Assembly: GCA_049340005.1 (NCBI GenBank)
Contig: JBMPIY010000013.1
Length of the DNA: 64,000 nucleotides
Origin: CAXBDP01 sp963974465
GTDB lineage: Bacteria > Bacteroidota > Bacteroidia > Cytophagales > Cyclobacteriaceae
Reading direction: 5' to 3' (one strand)
The notes under the pieces were generated by a model. The model searched no databases, was not told where the DNA came from, and saw only the letters and a list, made by a program, of their open reading frames with translations. The position numbers and the translations under genes are program-made. Below, one piece after another: positions 15,510-23,974 of the stretch. Each line of letters opens with the position of its first letter. The first letter of the stretch is position 1.

Positions 15510-16940
15510 TCAGCTCAGCTGAAGAAGCTGTCTTTTCCCTTCAAGCATTAAGCCACCTGCGGCTAGTAGAAAAGATATTATCAGTAAGGCCGAAATATTG
15601 ATAAGGACTTTTGAAATATCTACTTCGGATTGATATTCGAAGGCTGGGATATTATTGAGATCATCGATATTGAGTGTTTTATTATCGAAAACGAAGGGCA
15701 TAAAGAATGCTCTCCATTCCAAACTAAATGAATGGACGGCGTCCTTAAATGCATTGTAATTTTTGGATGAAGTACTGGCTAATTGCGTGGCACCATCCTG
15801 AAAAAGAACGGCCGGACTAAGAAAGCCCCAGGAATCCACCCATTTTTGTTGCTTAGAAAGTTGCTCATCGAAACGGTCGATTACTGGAGACAGGGTTTTC
15901 TCCATCATTTCCTGGCTGGCATAATAGCCTTGCCAATAGGCATACGCATTTTCCTCTTGATCCCTTATCAGTTCCGGATGATTTCTTAAGTACTCGTCAA
16001 GCACTTTGTCTTGCTCCTTACTCAGCTCACTTTTGGTTTCTCTGATTTCATTGAGTAATAGCACCCTCGATGGCATGGGGTACACCGTATTAGCGGCCTG
16101 ATTTATTACAGTAGGAACAATCAATACCAGCAAAATCCACAAGGAAAGTAAGGATACGGCATTTCTAGCTGAAGAGTGCCCCAAAATATTTACTAGGTAG
16201 GAAATGGCAAACCAAAAGGCCAAATAGGCATAGGTAAGCAGGAAGAAAATCAGCAACGTACTGCTTATGCCCACACCTACCCATAAAATTGTTCCCAATA
16301 AGGCCAATGTCAAAATGATAGCTAATGAAGCATAGCGGATGATAAATCGCTGCAAGAGCCAATAATTTGTATTAATGGGGTTAGAGGCAAGCAATTTTAG
16401 GCGTCCGGATTCCAGTTCTTGAGTTCGCAAATTGTAGGTAAATGCGATAATCACCAGCGGAACTAGATAGGCAAGCACAAAGCTTAAATCGAAGTTGCCA
16501 AACAGGAGCTGTACGGGGTTGTTCAGCTCATTAAAGCTTAAGGTAGCCAAGTCTTCATTTGCGGCTATTTTCAATTGATGCGTATACAAATCACTCTGGC
16601 CTATCGCTAATTTGCTCATTTCATCCGCGGGCATAGTTGCTAGGTGCCCGGTGAAAATGGAAAGGTTCATTGGTGTAAGGCGGGAGGATAAAGCATGTTC
16701 TTCGCCTTTATTGAGAGCTACTGCTACTTCTTGTACTACTTCTTCTTTCTCCCTTTGGCTCTCTATGGCCTGCTGTTGATCCAGCTGCCTTTTCTCAAAT
16801 TGTTTGAGGCCATTATAGCCCGCATATAGGCAAAGGGCAACAAGTACAAGCGTTAAGGAGATAAACCAATAGTTTCGACTAAGTAGCCTGATTTCGTGAC
16901 GTATATTTAGATTGAGCATATTAGATACGAGTTGAAGCAA
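15510..16940 (-). CDS. ABC-2 type permease, DUF3526-like, second subunit
   Basis: The 476-residue protein has one N-terminal helix (YWFISLTLVLVALCLYAGY), a ~120-residue outside domain, five central helices and a last helix at ~450-470. This is the layout of permeases annotated as multi-copper-enzyme maturation or Gld-like exporters. The start overlaps the upstream permease gene by 20 bases. Together with 16921-18309 and the ATPase at 18313 it makes a complete exporter with two unequal permeases. The substrate cannot be read from sequence. Confidence 0.75.
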   Translation of the reverse strand: MLQLVSNMLNLNIRHEIRLLSRNYWFISLTLVLVALCLYAGYNGLKQFEKRQLDQQQAIESQREKEEVVQEVAVALNKGEEHALSSRLTPMNLSIFTGHLATMPADEMSKLAIGQSDLYTHQLKIAANEDLATLSFNELNNPVQLLFGNFDLSFVLAYLVPLVIIAFTYNLRTQELESGRLKLLASNPINTNYWLLQRFIIRYASLAIILTLALLGTILWVGVGISSTLLIFFLLTYAYLAFWFAISYLVNILGHSSARNAVSLLSLWILLVLIVPTVINQAANTVYPMPSRVLLLNEIRETKSELSKEQDKVLDEYLRNHPELIRDQEENAYAYWQGYYASQEMMEKTLSPVIDRFDEQLSKQQKWVDSWGFLSPAVLFQDGATQLASTSSKNYNAFKDAVHSFSLEWRAFFMPFVFDNKTLNIDDLNNIPAFEYQSEVDISKVLINISALLIISFLLAAGGLMLEGKRQLLQLS

Positions 16941-18309
16941 AAAACAAAAGACCGAATGAGACGAATAGCCAAGCCGCCAGAATCAATAAGTTTTGCCGGT
17001 TGGCTTGGATAATCTCTTTAAAAACCGGTGCTTCGAACTGAAAGGCCGGAATTTGGGCGAGTAATGAAGCATCGGCTTTGTAGTTCCACTCTCCAAGTCT
17101 GGAATTTTTAGCAAAATTGTCATTCAAAATGCGTTGCATTTCCACCCGATGTTTTTCGGCCATATCTGTAAAATTCCAATGCGTTGCATAGTCGGTACTG
17201 GCTAGTGCCATAGACATAAAGCGGGTGGGCAAGAAAGGAGAGAGGAAAGCCAGCTTTTGATATACTTGCGTTTGCTTATGGTGAACCTCCTTTAGTTTTT
17301 CATTGTGTTTGAAGTAAATTTCAGCTTCATGTTCTTCTCCTTTTTGCATGCGGAAAGCATCAAAATTGAAGGGCAGATCTTCCAGTTTACTTACCTGATA
17401 AGTCGCTAGTATTTCTTGTTCCAATTTTTTAGAGGCTTCACTCCAAGGGTCATGACCATCTAAACCTTTCTTTTTATCTTCTGCCACAGCGGTATCAAAT
17501 TGTTGGCGCGTAGGGTAGGGGTAGCGTTCGTTTGTGTAGCTACTGGCAATCTTTGGGATAGCTAAACAGCTGATGATCCAAATAGCCAATAATGTGACTA
17601 ATGAAATACCTGAACTATTGGTGAAAGTGGAAACGATGAGTGTAATGCTGTTGATAATGGCAAAGTAGATCATATACACCAGCCACATGCTTGTTAATAT
17701 TTTCCAATCAAATTCATCAATAAACAGTGCGGCAATACTAAATAGAACCGTAGCCAGTAAGGAAATAGGGAGGTAATTGCCTAGCCATTTTCCCCAGATT
17801 AATTGGGCATTACTAATTCCTTGTGTTTTAACGATGCGTATAGTGCCCTGTTCTTTTTCTCTCGTGACCGACTGATGGCCCAGTGCGATGATCATCAAGG
17901 GAAGAATAAAGAGCAGAATAAAATCGGGCGTTAAGTCACCGAAACGTGAAAGTCCTGTTTGATCTGCGGCGGCGACATTGTCTGCTTCATTTCGGGCATG
18001 AGCTTCCAGAAAGATGGATACTCCTGTATATTTTTCCACGCCCGGGTCAATCAATGAGAGGGGAAACTGTGGTTTGAAAGCGAAAGTCCCATAATGTGCG
18101 GCATTATGCGGATTGGTAGAACCTTGTGCGAGCCATAGCTCCTGCGCGTGAGTTTCGGCTTGTTCACGTTGAAGGTTTTTCTCTTGCCACTGGTTGTAGC
18201 TGATCAAAATGGCTACTGCACTTAGTACGATTACAATGCCGATCATCCATTTGAATTGGCCGGAGCGGAATATTTCCCTTATTTCTTTTTTTGCTACATG
18301 AAAAATCAT
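16921..18309 (-). CDS. ABC-2 type permease, DUF3526-like, first subunit
   Basis: The 462-residue protein is a paralogue of its downstream neighbour. The N-terminal helix is WMIGIVIVLSAVAILISY, a large periplasmic loop follows (LSLIDPGVEKYTG region), then FILLFILPLMIIALG and SVTREKEQGTIRI, the ABC-2 coupling signature. Further helices follow up to residue ~460. The ATG follows the ATPase stop by three bases. It is part of a three-gene exporter operon transcribed from 19014 to 15510. Confidence 0.78.
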   Translation of the reverse strand: MIFHVAKKEIREIFRSGQFKWMIGIVIVLSAVAILISYNQWQEKNLQREQAETHAQELWLAQGSTNPHNAAHYGTFAFKPQFPLSLIDPGVEKYTGVSIFLEAHARNEADNVAAADQTGLSRFGDLTPDFILLFILPLMIIALGHQSVTREKEQGTIRIVKTQGISNAQLIWGKWLGNYLPISLLATVLFSIAALFIDEFDWKILTSMWLVYMIYFAIINSITLIVSTFTNSSGISLVTLLAIWIISCLAIPKIASSYTNERYPYPTRQQFDTAVAEDKKKGLDGHDPWSEASKKLEQEILATYQVSKLEDLPFNFDAFRMQKGEEHEAEIYFKHNEKLKEVHHKQTQVYQKLAFLSPFLPTRFMSMALASTDYATHWNFTDMAEKHRVEMQRILNDNFAKNSRLGEWNYKADASLLAQIPAFQFEAPVFKEIIQANRQNLLILAAWLFVSFGLLFFASTRI

Positions 18310-18312
18310 AAC

Positions 18313-19014
18313 TCAGCTGTTCATGTGTTTGAGGTAAAGTTTTTCTAAATCGCTATGGTTGATTTCCTCTGTGGAGAGTTGTTCAACCAATTTTCCTGAC
18401 TTCATAATGCCTATGTCAGTACCAGTTTCTTTTGCTCTGAATAAGTCATGCGTAGCCATAAGTGTCGCTACCTTCTGCTGACTCAGTCGTATTAATAATT
18501 CTGAAAACTCATTACTTGCCTTAGGATCCAGGCCGGAAGTTGGTTCATCCAGCAATAGTACTTTAGCTTTTTTGGCTATAGCCATGGCAACGCCAACTTT
18601 CTGGCGCATTCCTTTGGAGTAGGTTTTTACTCTTTTCTTGAAGGCGTCGGATTGTAAGCCAGCTTCTTGCAGAAACTTCACTAGTTCATCCTCATGATAT
18701 TTCATGCCCGCCAGTCCGATAAAGTATTCGAGATTTTCTAAACCACTGAGTTCATTGTATAAAACAAGGTTTTCGGGGATGTAGGCAATAAGCTTTTTAA
18801 CAGCAATTGGGTCTTTAGAGACCTCAATGTTATTAATCATCGCCATACCACTCGTAGGGGAAATGAAATTGAGAAAAAGATTAATCGTGGTCGATTTCCC
18901 GGCTCCATTTGCTCCTAATAGACAATAAATGTCTCCTGGTTCGATGCTAAGGTTTAGCTTATCGAGTGCTAGATTCTCTTGGTATTTTTTGGAAAGGTTG
19001 ATAGCGTGTAGCAT
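18313..19014 (-). CDS. ABC transporter ATP-binding protein
   Basis: The 233-residue ATPase is complete: Walker A GANGAGKSTT, Q-loop region LVLYNELSGLENL, signature YSKGMRQKVGVAMA, Walker B VLLLDEPTSGLD and the switch histidine ATHDLF. It drives the two ABC-2 permeases downstream, with spacings of three and minus twenty bases. The lead gene follows the lipoprotein at 19052 on the same strand by 37 bases, so the operon may start further up with the zinc genes. Confidence 0.9.
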   Translation of the reverse strand: MLHAINLSKKYQENLALDKLNLSIEPGDIYCLLGANGAGKSTTINLFLNFISPTSGMAMINNIEVSKDPIAVKKLIAYIPENLVLYNELSGLENLEYFIGLAGMKYHEDELVKFLQEAGLQSDAFKKRVKTYSKGMRQKVGVAMAIAKKAKVLLLDEPTSGLDPKASNEFSELLIRLSQQKVATLMATHDLFRAKETGTDIGIMKSGKLVEQLSTEEINHSDLEKLYLKHMNS

Positions 19015-19051
19015 ATTTTTTTCATTAGTGAAGTGAGGCTAAATATTTGTT

Positions 19052-19924
19052 TTATTGGGACTTTCTATAGTCAGTGATCAAGCTGATTGCATCCAACGCA
19101 CCACTTTCAGTTGTATATTGGCTTTTGATCATATTGTACTTATTTAGTGTATGGGTGGCCTGAAAGTAAATTGAAGAGTCCCTTTGATCTGGGATGTAAT
19201 CCTTTGGAATTGCATAAGTGAAATGTCCACTTTCTCCCTTTGCTACAGGAATGCTGAAGAAATTACGGTTTACAAATTCTCCCGTTTCCTCTTCAGAAAT
19301 TGAAGCAGCGACAAAGAAGTCAACGGCATGTTCGGGATAACCAAACAAATAGCCATAAGCACGATAGCGATCGTTACGACTTTCAAATTCTATCGTTGTC
19401 AAAACAGTTGCTAGGTTGGAGTTCGCAGTAAAGCCCCATTGACCAAAAAAGTAAGCTTTCTTGGAAATCTGCGTATTCATTAAATCTGTTCTGCAAACTA
19501 GTATTTGAAGATTTCTTTTTCCTTCCCATGTCTGCTTGAAAGGCACTAGCAGGAATTCCAAATCCTCAGTCGATAATGCCTCTAATACATTATTCCATTT
19601 TTTCAGCTCATCAAGCGCCATTTTGGAAGAATCTGCTTCAAAAGACACCACTGCTTTGTCACCATCTTTCATTTCAGCATCTTTAGCTAGTGGGAAGGAT
19701 AGTGCATAGCCTAGACTACTGATAGGCTTTAGCGTATCAAGCAATGTATAAAGTGCTTCATGCTCTAACCCATAAGTCAGCAGTTCATTGGCCATTTTCA
19801 ATTCCTCTGGAGACAGTTGAGACAGATCCCAAAGCTGGGTTTTTGCATTGGTTCCAATGTTTCTTGTCGCGGTACATGAAACCAGTACCAGTAAAAAGAT
19901 GATCGGTAGAAGTGCTTTTCTCAT
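19052..19924 (-). CDS. lipoprotein of unknown function
   Basis: The 290-residue protein starts with a lipoprotein signal, MRKALLPIIFLLVLVSC, with the lipobox cysteine at residue 17. The remainder is soluble, with no motif I can name. A central mixed alpha/beta part (FLLVPFKQTWEGKRNLQILVC) is followed by strands such as YRAYGYLFGYPEHAVDFFV. It starts one base after the stop of the G3E GTPase gene at 19926, so it is almost surely co-expressed with the metal genes. Confidence 0.6.
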   Translation of the reverse strand: MRKALLPIIFLLVLVSCTATRNIGTNAKTQLWDLSQLSPEELKMANELLTYGLEHEALYTLLDTLKPISSLGYALSFPLAKDAEMKDGDKAVVSFEADSSKMALDELKKWNNVLEALSTEDLEFLLVPFKQTWEGKRNLQILVCRTDLMNTQISKKAYFFGQWGFTANSNLATVLTTIEFESRNDRYRAYGYLFGYPEHAVDFFVAASISEEETGEFVNRNFFSIPVAKGESGHFTYAIPKDYIPDQRDSSIYFQATHTLNKYNMIKSQYTTESGALDAISLITDYRKSQ

Positions 19925-19925
19925 C

Positions 19926-21125
19926 TTATTGATCTAAATGAATTGGCCAAGGGTCATTAAAGTCTAGACCTTTTTGCCATGCGTCTATTTCTTCCTCAGT
20001 GCATAAGCATGCTTCCAGTTCGCTCCAGATGTGATCCTTTTGAAGGTCTTGACCGATAATGACCAATTCGTTGGCTCTATCTCCAAATTTCTTGTTCCAA
20101 TTGGATTCTATTTGGCTTCTGTTTTCAACAAATGATTCATATCGGATCCTATTTTCAAATGGCATGGAGCACCACCAAACACCTGCAAAGTCGGCTCTCA
20201 ATGAACCTCCCGCCTGACTCCAAGTCAAAGCTTCGTCTGACCTAGATGCTAGCCAAAACAAACCCTTGCTTCTGATAATATTGGCTGGCCATTGATTGGA
20301 AACGTAGTTCCAAAACCGTTCAGGATGGAATGGTCTTTTGTCACGGAATACAAATGAACTGATGCCGTATTCCTCTGTTTCTGGCTGATGCTCTTTTTCC
20401 AATTCTTCAATCCATTCAGCAGATTGGGAAGTGGTTTCATAATCGAACTTTTTGGTCGCGAGGATATTTTCCAATGGCACCCTTCCGAATTCTGACTCAA
20501 TGATTTTGGCTTTCGGGTTCAGTTTAGCTAGAATGTCTTTCAAAAGATTGAGTTGATCCCTGCTCACCAAATCGGCCTTGTTGACTAAGATAACATCCGC
20601 AAATTCAACTTGATCGGTGAGAAGATTTACAATTGTCCTCTGATCCTCAGTATCGTTCATTTCTCGGGTAGCAATGGTGTCTAATGTGCCAAAATCTTTC
20701 AGGAAATTCAGGGCATCAACTACTGTTACCATGGTGTCCAATTCGCAAACGTCTGAAAGATTGACTTCTAATTCATCGCTTTCGAACCAGAATGTTTGTG
20801 CTACCGGTAAGGGTTCTGAAATCCCTGTACTTTCAATCAACAGATAATCGTACTTGTTCTCCAAGGCCAGCTTGGCTACCTCTTCAATCAAGTCTTCGCG
20901 GAGTGTACAGCAAATACAGCCGTTGCTCATTTCCACCAATTTTTCATCTGTTCGGCTCAGTGTATTGCCTTGTTTTACCAAGTTTGCATCAATATTTACT
21001 TCGCTCATATCATTCACAATCACTGCCACACGCAGGCCTTCCTTATTGTGCAGCACATGATTTAACAGGGTAGTTTTGCCTGCTCCCAAAAAGCCTGATA
21101 GAACAGTTACGGGTAATTTTGTCAT
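19926..21125 (-). CDS. G3E-family GTPase, COG0523 zinc chaperone (YeiR/ZigA-like)
   Basis: The 399-residue protein has Walker A GFLGAGKTT, the NGCICCTLREDL metal site (CxCC), ESTGISEP, NKADL for guanine recognition and a full C-terminal CobW domain with RPFHPERFW and the tail ACLCTEEE. This is the longer COG0523 subtype that is often zinc-responsive. It overlaps the His-rich lipoprotein gene upstream by four bases. Zinc delivery under starvation is inferred from the family and from the neighbouring Zur-like box at 22144. Confidence 0.88.
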   Translation of the reverse strand: MTKLPVTVLSGFLGAGKTTLLNHVLHNKEGLRVAVIVNDMSEVNIDANLVKQGNTLSRTDEKLVEMSNGCICCTLREDLIEEVAKLALENKYDYLLIESTGISEPLPVAQTFWFESDELEVNLSDVCELDTMVTVVDALNFLKDFGTLDTIATREMNDTEDQRTIVNLLTDQVEFADVILVNKADLVSRDQLNLLKDILAKLNPKAKIIESEFGRVPLENILATKKFDYETTSQSAEWIEELEKEHQPETEEYGISSFVFRDKRPFHPERFWNYVSNQWPANIIRSKGLFWLASRSDEALTWSQAGGSLRADFAGVWWCSMPFENRIRYESFVENRSQIESNWNKKFGDRANELVIIGQDLQKDHIWSELEACLCTEEEIDAWQKGLDFNDPWPIHLDQ

Positions 21126-21502
21126 TGATTTCTTATGGTTTTTTGGATTTGATTAAGTTGCTTAAGTATCTCTTCTTGTACTTTGTAAATTTCTTCTGCA
21201 CTCTGTTCGACCTTAGCATGACCATGATCGTGGCCTTCATGGCCAGAGAGGTTAAGTGTGTAACCGGGAATGGCAATTAGGCTTTCCTCTAGTTCTTCGA
21301 TCACTTCAAGCAAACTATCTTTTTGAGGATTTGTGGAGGTTTTAAGATTTTCTTCTAGCTCAACAATTAGCTCAATAGCCTCAGTTTGTTTGGCATATGC
21401 ATCATCCAGGAGCCTTTGTTCTTCCTGATTACTGGTGCTACAAGAGATGAATAATGCTAGGACTATAAGTTGTAAGATGACTTTGGATTCCATTTTTTCC
21501 AT
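21122..21502 (-). CDS. His-rich lipoprotein of a metal operon
   Basis: The 126-residue protein has a lipoprotein signal ending in ALFISCST (cysteine near residue 21). A coiled-coil stretch comes next (residues 28-75), then a metal-binding run GHEGHDHGHA at ~84-93, and a second helix. The coil-plus-His-cluster layout suggests zinc or copper buffering at the outer surface. It is the first gene of the group 21502-19052 and overlaps the next by four bases. The signal may begin at MESK (residue 4), the start being uncertain by three codons. Confidence 0.65.
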   Translation of the reverse strand: MEKMESKVILQLIVLALFISCSTSNQEEQRLLDDAYAKQTEAIELIVELEENLKTSTNPQKDSLLEVIEELEESLIAIPGYTLNLSGHEGHDHGHAKVEQSAEEIYKVQEEILKQLNQIQKTIRNQ

Positions 21503-21730
21503 GATGTTTTATTATTGAAAATGAAGGTCATAGGTGAATAGCTAAGCATAAGTCGAATAAGGCAAGCCCTTACCAACTGTTGTTGAAAATTTTATTTATT
21601 AGGTATTCCGATAAATCTTTTTCCATCATCCTTACACTATGTATTTCACATTGAACTTGCAATCATTTATAAATTCACGGAATAGGTTTGAAATTGAAGG
21701 GTGTAGAAAGAATATTTAAGTTCAATGACT

Positions 21731-22114
21731 TCATACAGAAAACTGCTTAACGACTTTCTTATTAGTGAAATGTGCTGAAACGATGATCAATGAACCACAT
21801 ACTCGGAGTGTGGACTCAAACCAAAGGCCTTCTACAATGCCTCCTAATAGAATTAGCATTAAGCCTAATATTAGTAGGAGAGCCGGTTTGCTCTTTTTCA
21901 GTTTAAAGTAGGTTTGAAATATAGAAATGGAACCAATTATTGCAGCCGTTATAAATAGTGGCGTTTCTATTTTCTCCAGTGCTTCGATGTGCATGCCTAC
22001 AATGGCAGATGTAATTATTAAAATCGGCATGAGGGCACAGTGGATGGAACAAAGTAATGAGACTCCAATTCCACAATTATCCCATAGCATTGAGGTTTTG
22101 TTGATTTTGATCAT
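21731..22114 (-). CDS. MerC-like membrane protein
   Basis: ATG 22114 (MIKINKTSMLWDNCGIG) is preferred to 22165, because the earlier start would include the operator at 22144. The 127-residue protein has four membrane helices and the MerC pattern: a cysteine pair at the start of helix 1 (GVSLLCSIHCALMPIL), then AIVGMHI, PLFITAAIIGSISIFQTYF and LILGLMLILLGGIVEGLWF. MerC relatives carry mercury or, in Bacteroidota, are often linked to zinc-starvation genes. The Zur-like box 30 bases upstream supports the latter. Confidence 0.8.
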   Translation of the reverse strand: MIKINKTSMLWDNCGIGVSLLCSIHCALMPILIITSAIVGMHIEALEKIETPLFITAAIIGSISIFQTYFKLKKSKPALLLILGLMLILLGGIVEGLWFESTLRVCGSLIIVSAHFTNKKVVKQFSV

Positions 22115-22143
22115 GTGCAATTTTAGGAACAAAATTCCATAAA

Positions 22144-22158
22144 TGCAACAATGTTGCA
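22144..22158 (-). promoter_or_regulatory. Zur-like operator upstream of the MerC-like gene
   Basis: TGCAACAATGTTGCA has 6-bp perfect arms TGCAAC/GTTGCA around a three-base centre, the form expected for a Fur-family Zur box in this phylum. It lies 30 bases before the MerC-like start, where it would block the promoter when zinc is plentiful. No equal palindrome was found in front of the lipoprotein-GTPase group. Confidence 0.55.
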
Positions 22159-22232
22159 AAAACATGATTTGAAAATAGTAAGTGGAAGACTAGTCTTTGA
22201 TACTAGGTGTTCATCTTCAGTAATCCTTCAAC

Positions 22233-23240
22233 TCAAAAACTCCCATAAACTTCACGAATTACTTTTTCGGCGGTTTTATTTTGTGGAGTCCAATCGGAGT
22301 TTTCCATTCCGCCCGCTTTTTCGTGGTTGGGATACCATTTCCACAGGAAGCCACCTGCAAACCAGGGTTCAGCCCAAAAGCTATCGAATAGGGCTTTGTA
22401 GGCAATTTGCTGTGCTTCGAAATTGGGATTGAGTTTCAACCTTTCTACTTCCCACGATCGCCAAGCTACTTGCTCAATACTTCGGTATCCATATTCTGTA
22501 AATAGAATTGGCTTATCCATTTTGCTTGAAAATTCCTGCAAAGTAGATTTGATCGGCTGCCATTGGCGTATCAATTCATCTGCATTGGGTATTGCGGTTT
22601 CTGATAATGGGAAATAGGCGCTAATGCCCACAAAGTCTAGCTGCTCCCAAAAGGGCACTTCAGTATAATCGTCCCAATTGGAGCAATAGGTTAGTTTGCC
22701 ATTATATGCTTGGCGAATATCCGGAATCAGGCTTTTCCAAAAGGCAGGTCTGTCGCGTACTATTTGGCGCATTTCGGTGCCTATACACAGCAAATCGACT
22801 TTCTCTTCTTGGGCTATTTTGGCAAAGTTCAAGATGTAATCTCGATAGTTTTGCTCCCAAATTTGCCAGTCAGCTTCATTTTCGAGGGTGAAATCGCCAA
22901 TCCATTGGCCTCGCAACCAAACATGCGGTTTCAGCATTACTTTGAAACCTGCTGCATGGGCTTGCTGAATACTCACACGAACTCCCTCGGAAGTTTCGCC
23001 CCACCATTGTCTTTCCCGATCGAAGTAGATATCGGGCTGGCCAACTTGACTGAAGGCAAAGGGCATAAGTGTGACCCAATTGGCATTGAGCTGCTGAATA
23101 GGCTCCGTCCAAGTGTGGTCGCTCGGTCGGGATGGCGCCACCAAGCTTACGCCATTGATTACTTCTTGCTTTTCTGCGGGAGGATTTTTGCAGCTAGCAA
23201 AAATTGAAATAAGGAGGATTGAAATAAGGAAAAAGCGCAT
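22233..23240 (-). CDS. lipoprotein glycoside hydrolase, GH113-like TIM barrel
   Basis: The 335-residue protein starts with a lipoprotein signal (ISIFASCKNPPAEK). The body reads as a (beta/alpha)8 barrel of the mannanase-like GH113 group: GFKVMLKPHVWLRGQW, LLCIGTEM with the likely acid/base glutamate, DFVGISAYFPLS, and ILFTEYGYRS with the likely nucleophile glutamate, ending with FLWKWYPNH. Family assignment is by these motif stations; the substrate (mannan or another beta-glycan) is not certain. Located at the cell surface by its lipid anchor. It is flanked downstream in DNA by repeats. Confidence 0.75.
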   Translation of the reverse strand: MRFFLISILLISIFASCKNPPAEKQEVINGVSLVAPSRPSDHTWTEPIQQLNANWVTLMPFAFSQVGQPDIYFDRERQWWGETSEGVRVSIQQAHAAGFKVMLKPHVWLRGQWIGDFTLENEADWQIWEQNYRDYILNFAKIAQEEKVDLLCIGTEMRQIVRDRPAFWKSLIPDIRQAYNGKLTYCSNWDDYTEVPFWEQLDFVGISAYFPLSETAIPNADELIRQWQPIKSTLQEFSSKMDKPILFTEYGYRSIEQVAWRSWEVERLKLNPNFEAQQIAYKALFDSFWAEPWFAGGFLWKWYPNHEKAGGMENSDWTPQNKTAEKVIREVYGSF

Positions 23241-23345
23241 GGCAGGTTATTTAGAAGCAATATACTCAAATCCGGATCACGGATTAAGCCGATTTCGCGG
23301 ATTTCACGGATTTTTTCTTCTTTGCGCCTCCGCGCCTCCTATGCG
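23241..23345. repeat. short intergenic repeat debris
   Basis: CGGATTAAGCCGATTTCGCG and the next bases are made of repeated and inverted CGGATT words, followed by TTTGCGCCTCCGCGCC. This style of text is common in intergenic repeats of many environmental bacteria. It leads directly into the 114-bp tandem array and has no coding value. Confidence 0.5.
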
Positions 23346-23877
23346 TTTAAATTCTTCTTTTTTCTTAACCGCGGAGGGCGCAGAGACTTACGCAAAGAAC
23401 CGCAAAGGATTAGGTTTCTTCTCTGCGATCTCAGCGTCTTCCTCCGCGACTCCTCTGCGTTTAAATTCTTCTTTTTTATTAACCGCGGAGGGCGCAGAGA
23501 TTTACGCAAAGAACCGCAAAGGATTAGGTTTCTTCTCTGCGATCTCAGCGTCTTCCTTGGCGATTCTCTGCGTTTAAANNNNNNNNNNNNNNNNNNNNNN
23601 NNNNNNNNNNNNNNNNNNNNNNNNNNNNNNNNNNNNNNNNNNNNNNNNNNNNNNNNNNNNNNNNNNNNNNNNNNNNNNTTACGCAAAGAACCGCAAAGGA
23701 TTAGGTTTCTTCTCTGCGATCTCAGCGTCTTCCTTGGCGATTCTCTGCGTTTAAATTCTTCTTTTTTCTTAACCGCAGAGGGCGCAGAGATTTACGCAAA
23801 GAACCGCAAAGGATTAGGTTTCTTCTCTGCGATCTTCGCGTCTTCCCTTGGCGATTCTCTGCGTTTAAATTCTTCCT
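23346..23877. repeat. 114-bp tandem repeat array, interrupted by an assembly gap
   Basis: Units start at TTTAAATTCTTC (23346, 23460, 23573, 23750, 23864), giving periods of 114, 113 and 114 bases. Each unit holds AACCGCGGAGGGCGCAGAG, ACGCAAAGAACCGCAAAGG, TTAGGTTTCTTCTCTGCG and CTCTGCG. The last unit is partial. Repeat frames on both strands are open by chance and give low-complexity Arg-rich peptides, which are not called. The true copy number is unknown because of the gap. Confidence 0.85.
23579..23678. other. assembly gap (100 N)
   Basis: Exactly 100 undefined bases lie inside the tandem array, so this is a placeholder of unknown real length. The sequence resumes at offset 42 of a repeat unit. 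Confidence 0.98.
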
Positions 23878-23974
23878 TTTTTAAACCGCAATGAACACAC
23901 AGTTTTCCACAAAGGAATTGAATCAATGCAGCAATGATTTTCAATATTAAAAAAACTGCTAAAGGAATAAATAC

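Noticed and set aside
23346..23877. CRISPR-like array
   Set aside because: Whole 114-bp units repeat, with no short repeat and unique spacers, and no cas genes are in the window.
23113..23894. Open frames of 115-190 residues in the tandem repeat on both strands
   Set aside because: They arise from a repeat length divisible by three and run through the N gap; their sequence is repetitive and Arg/Phe-rich without a domain.
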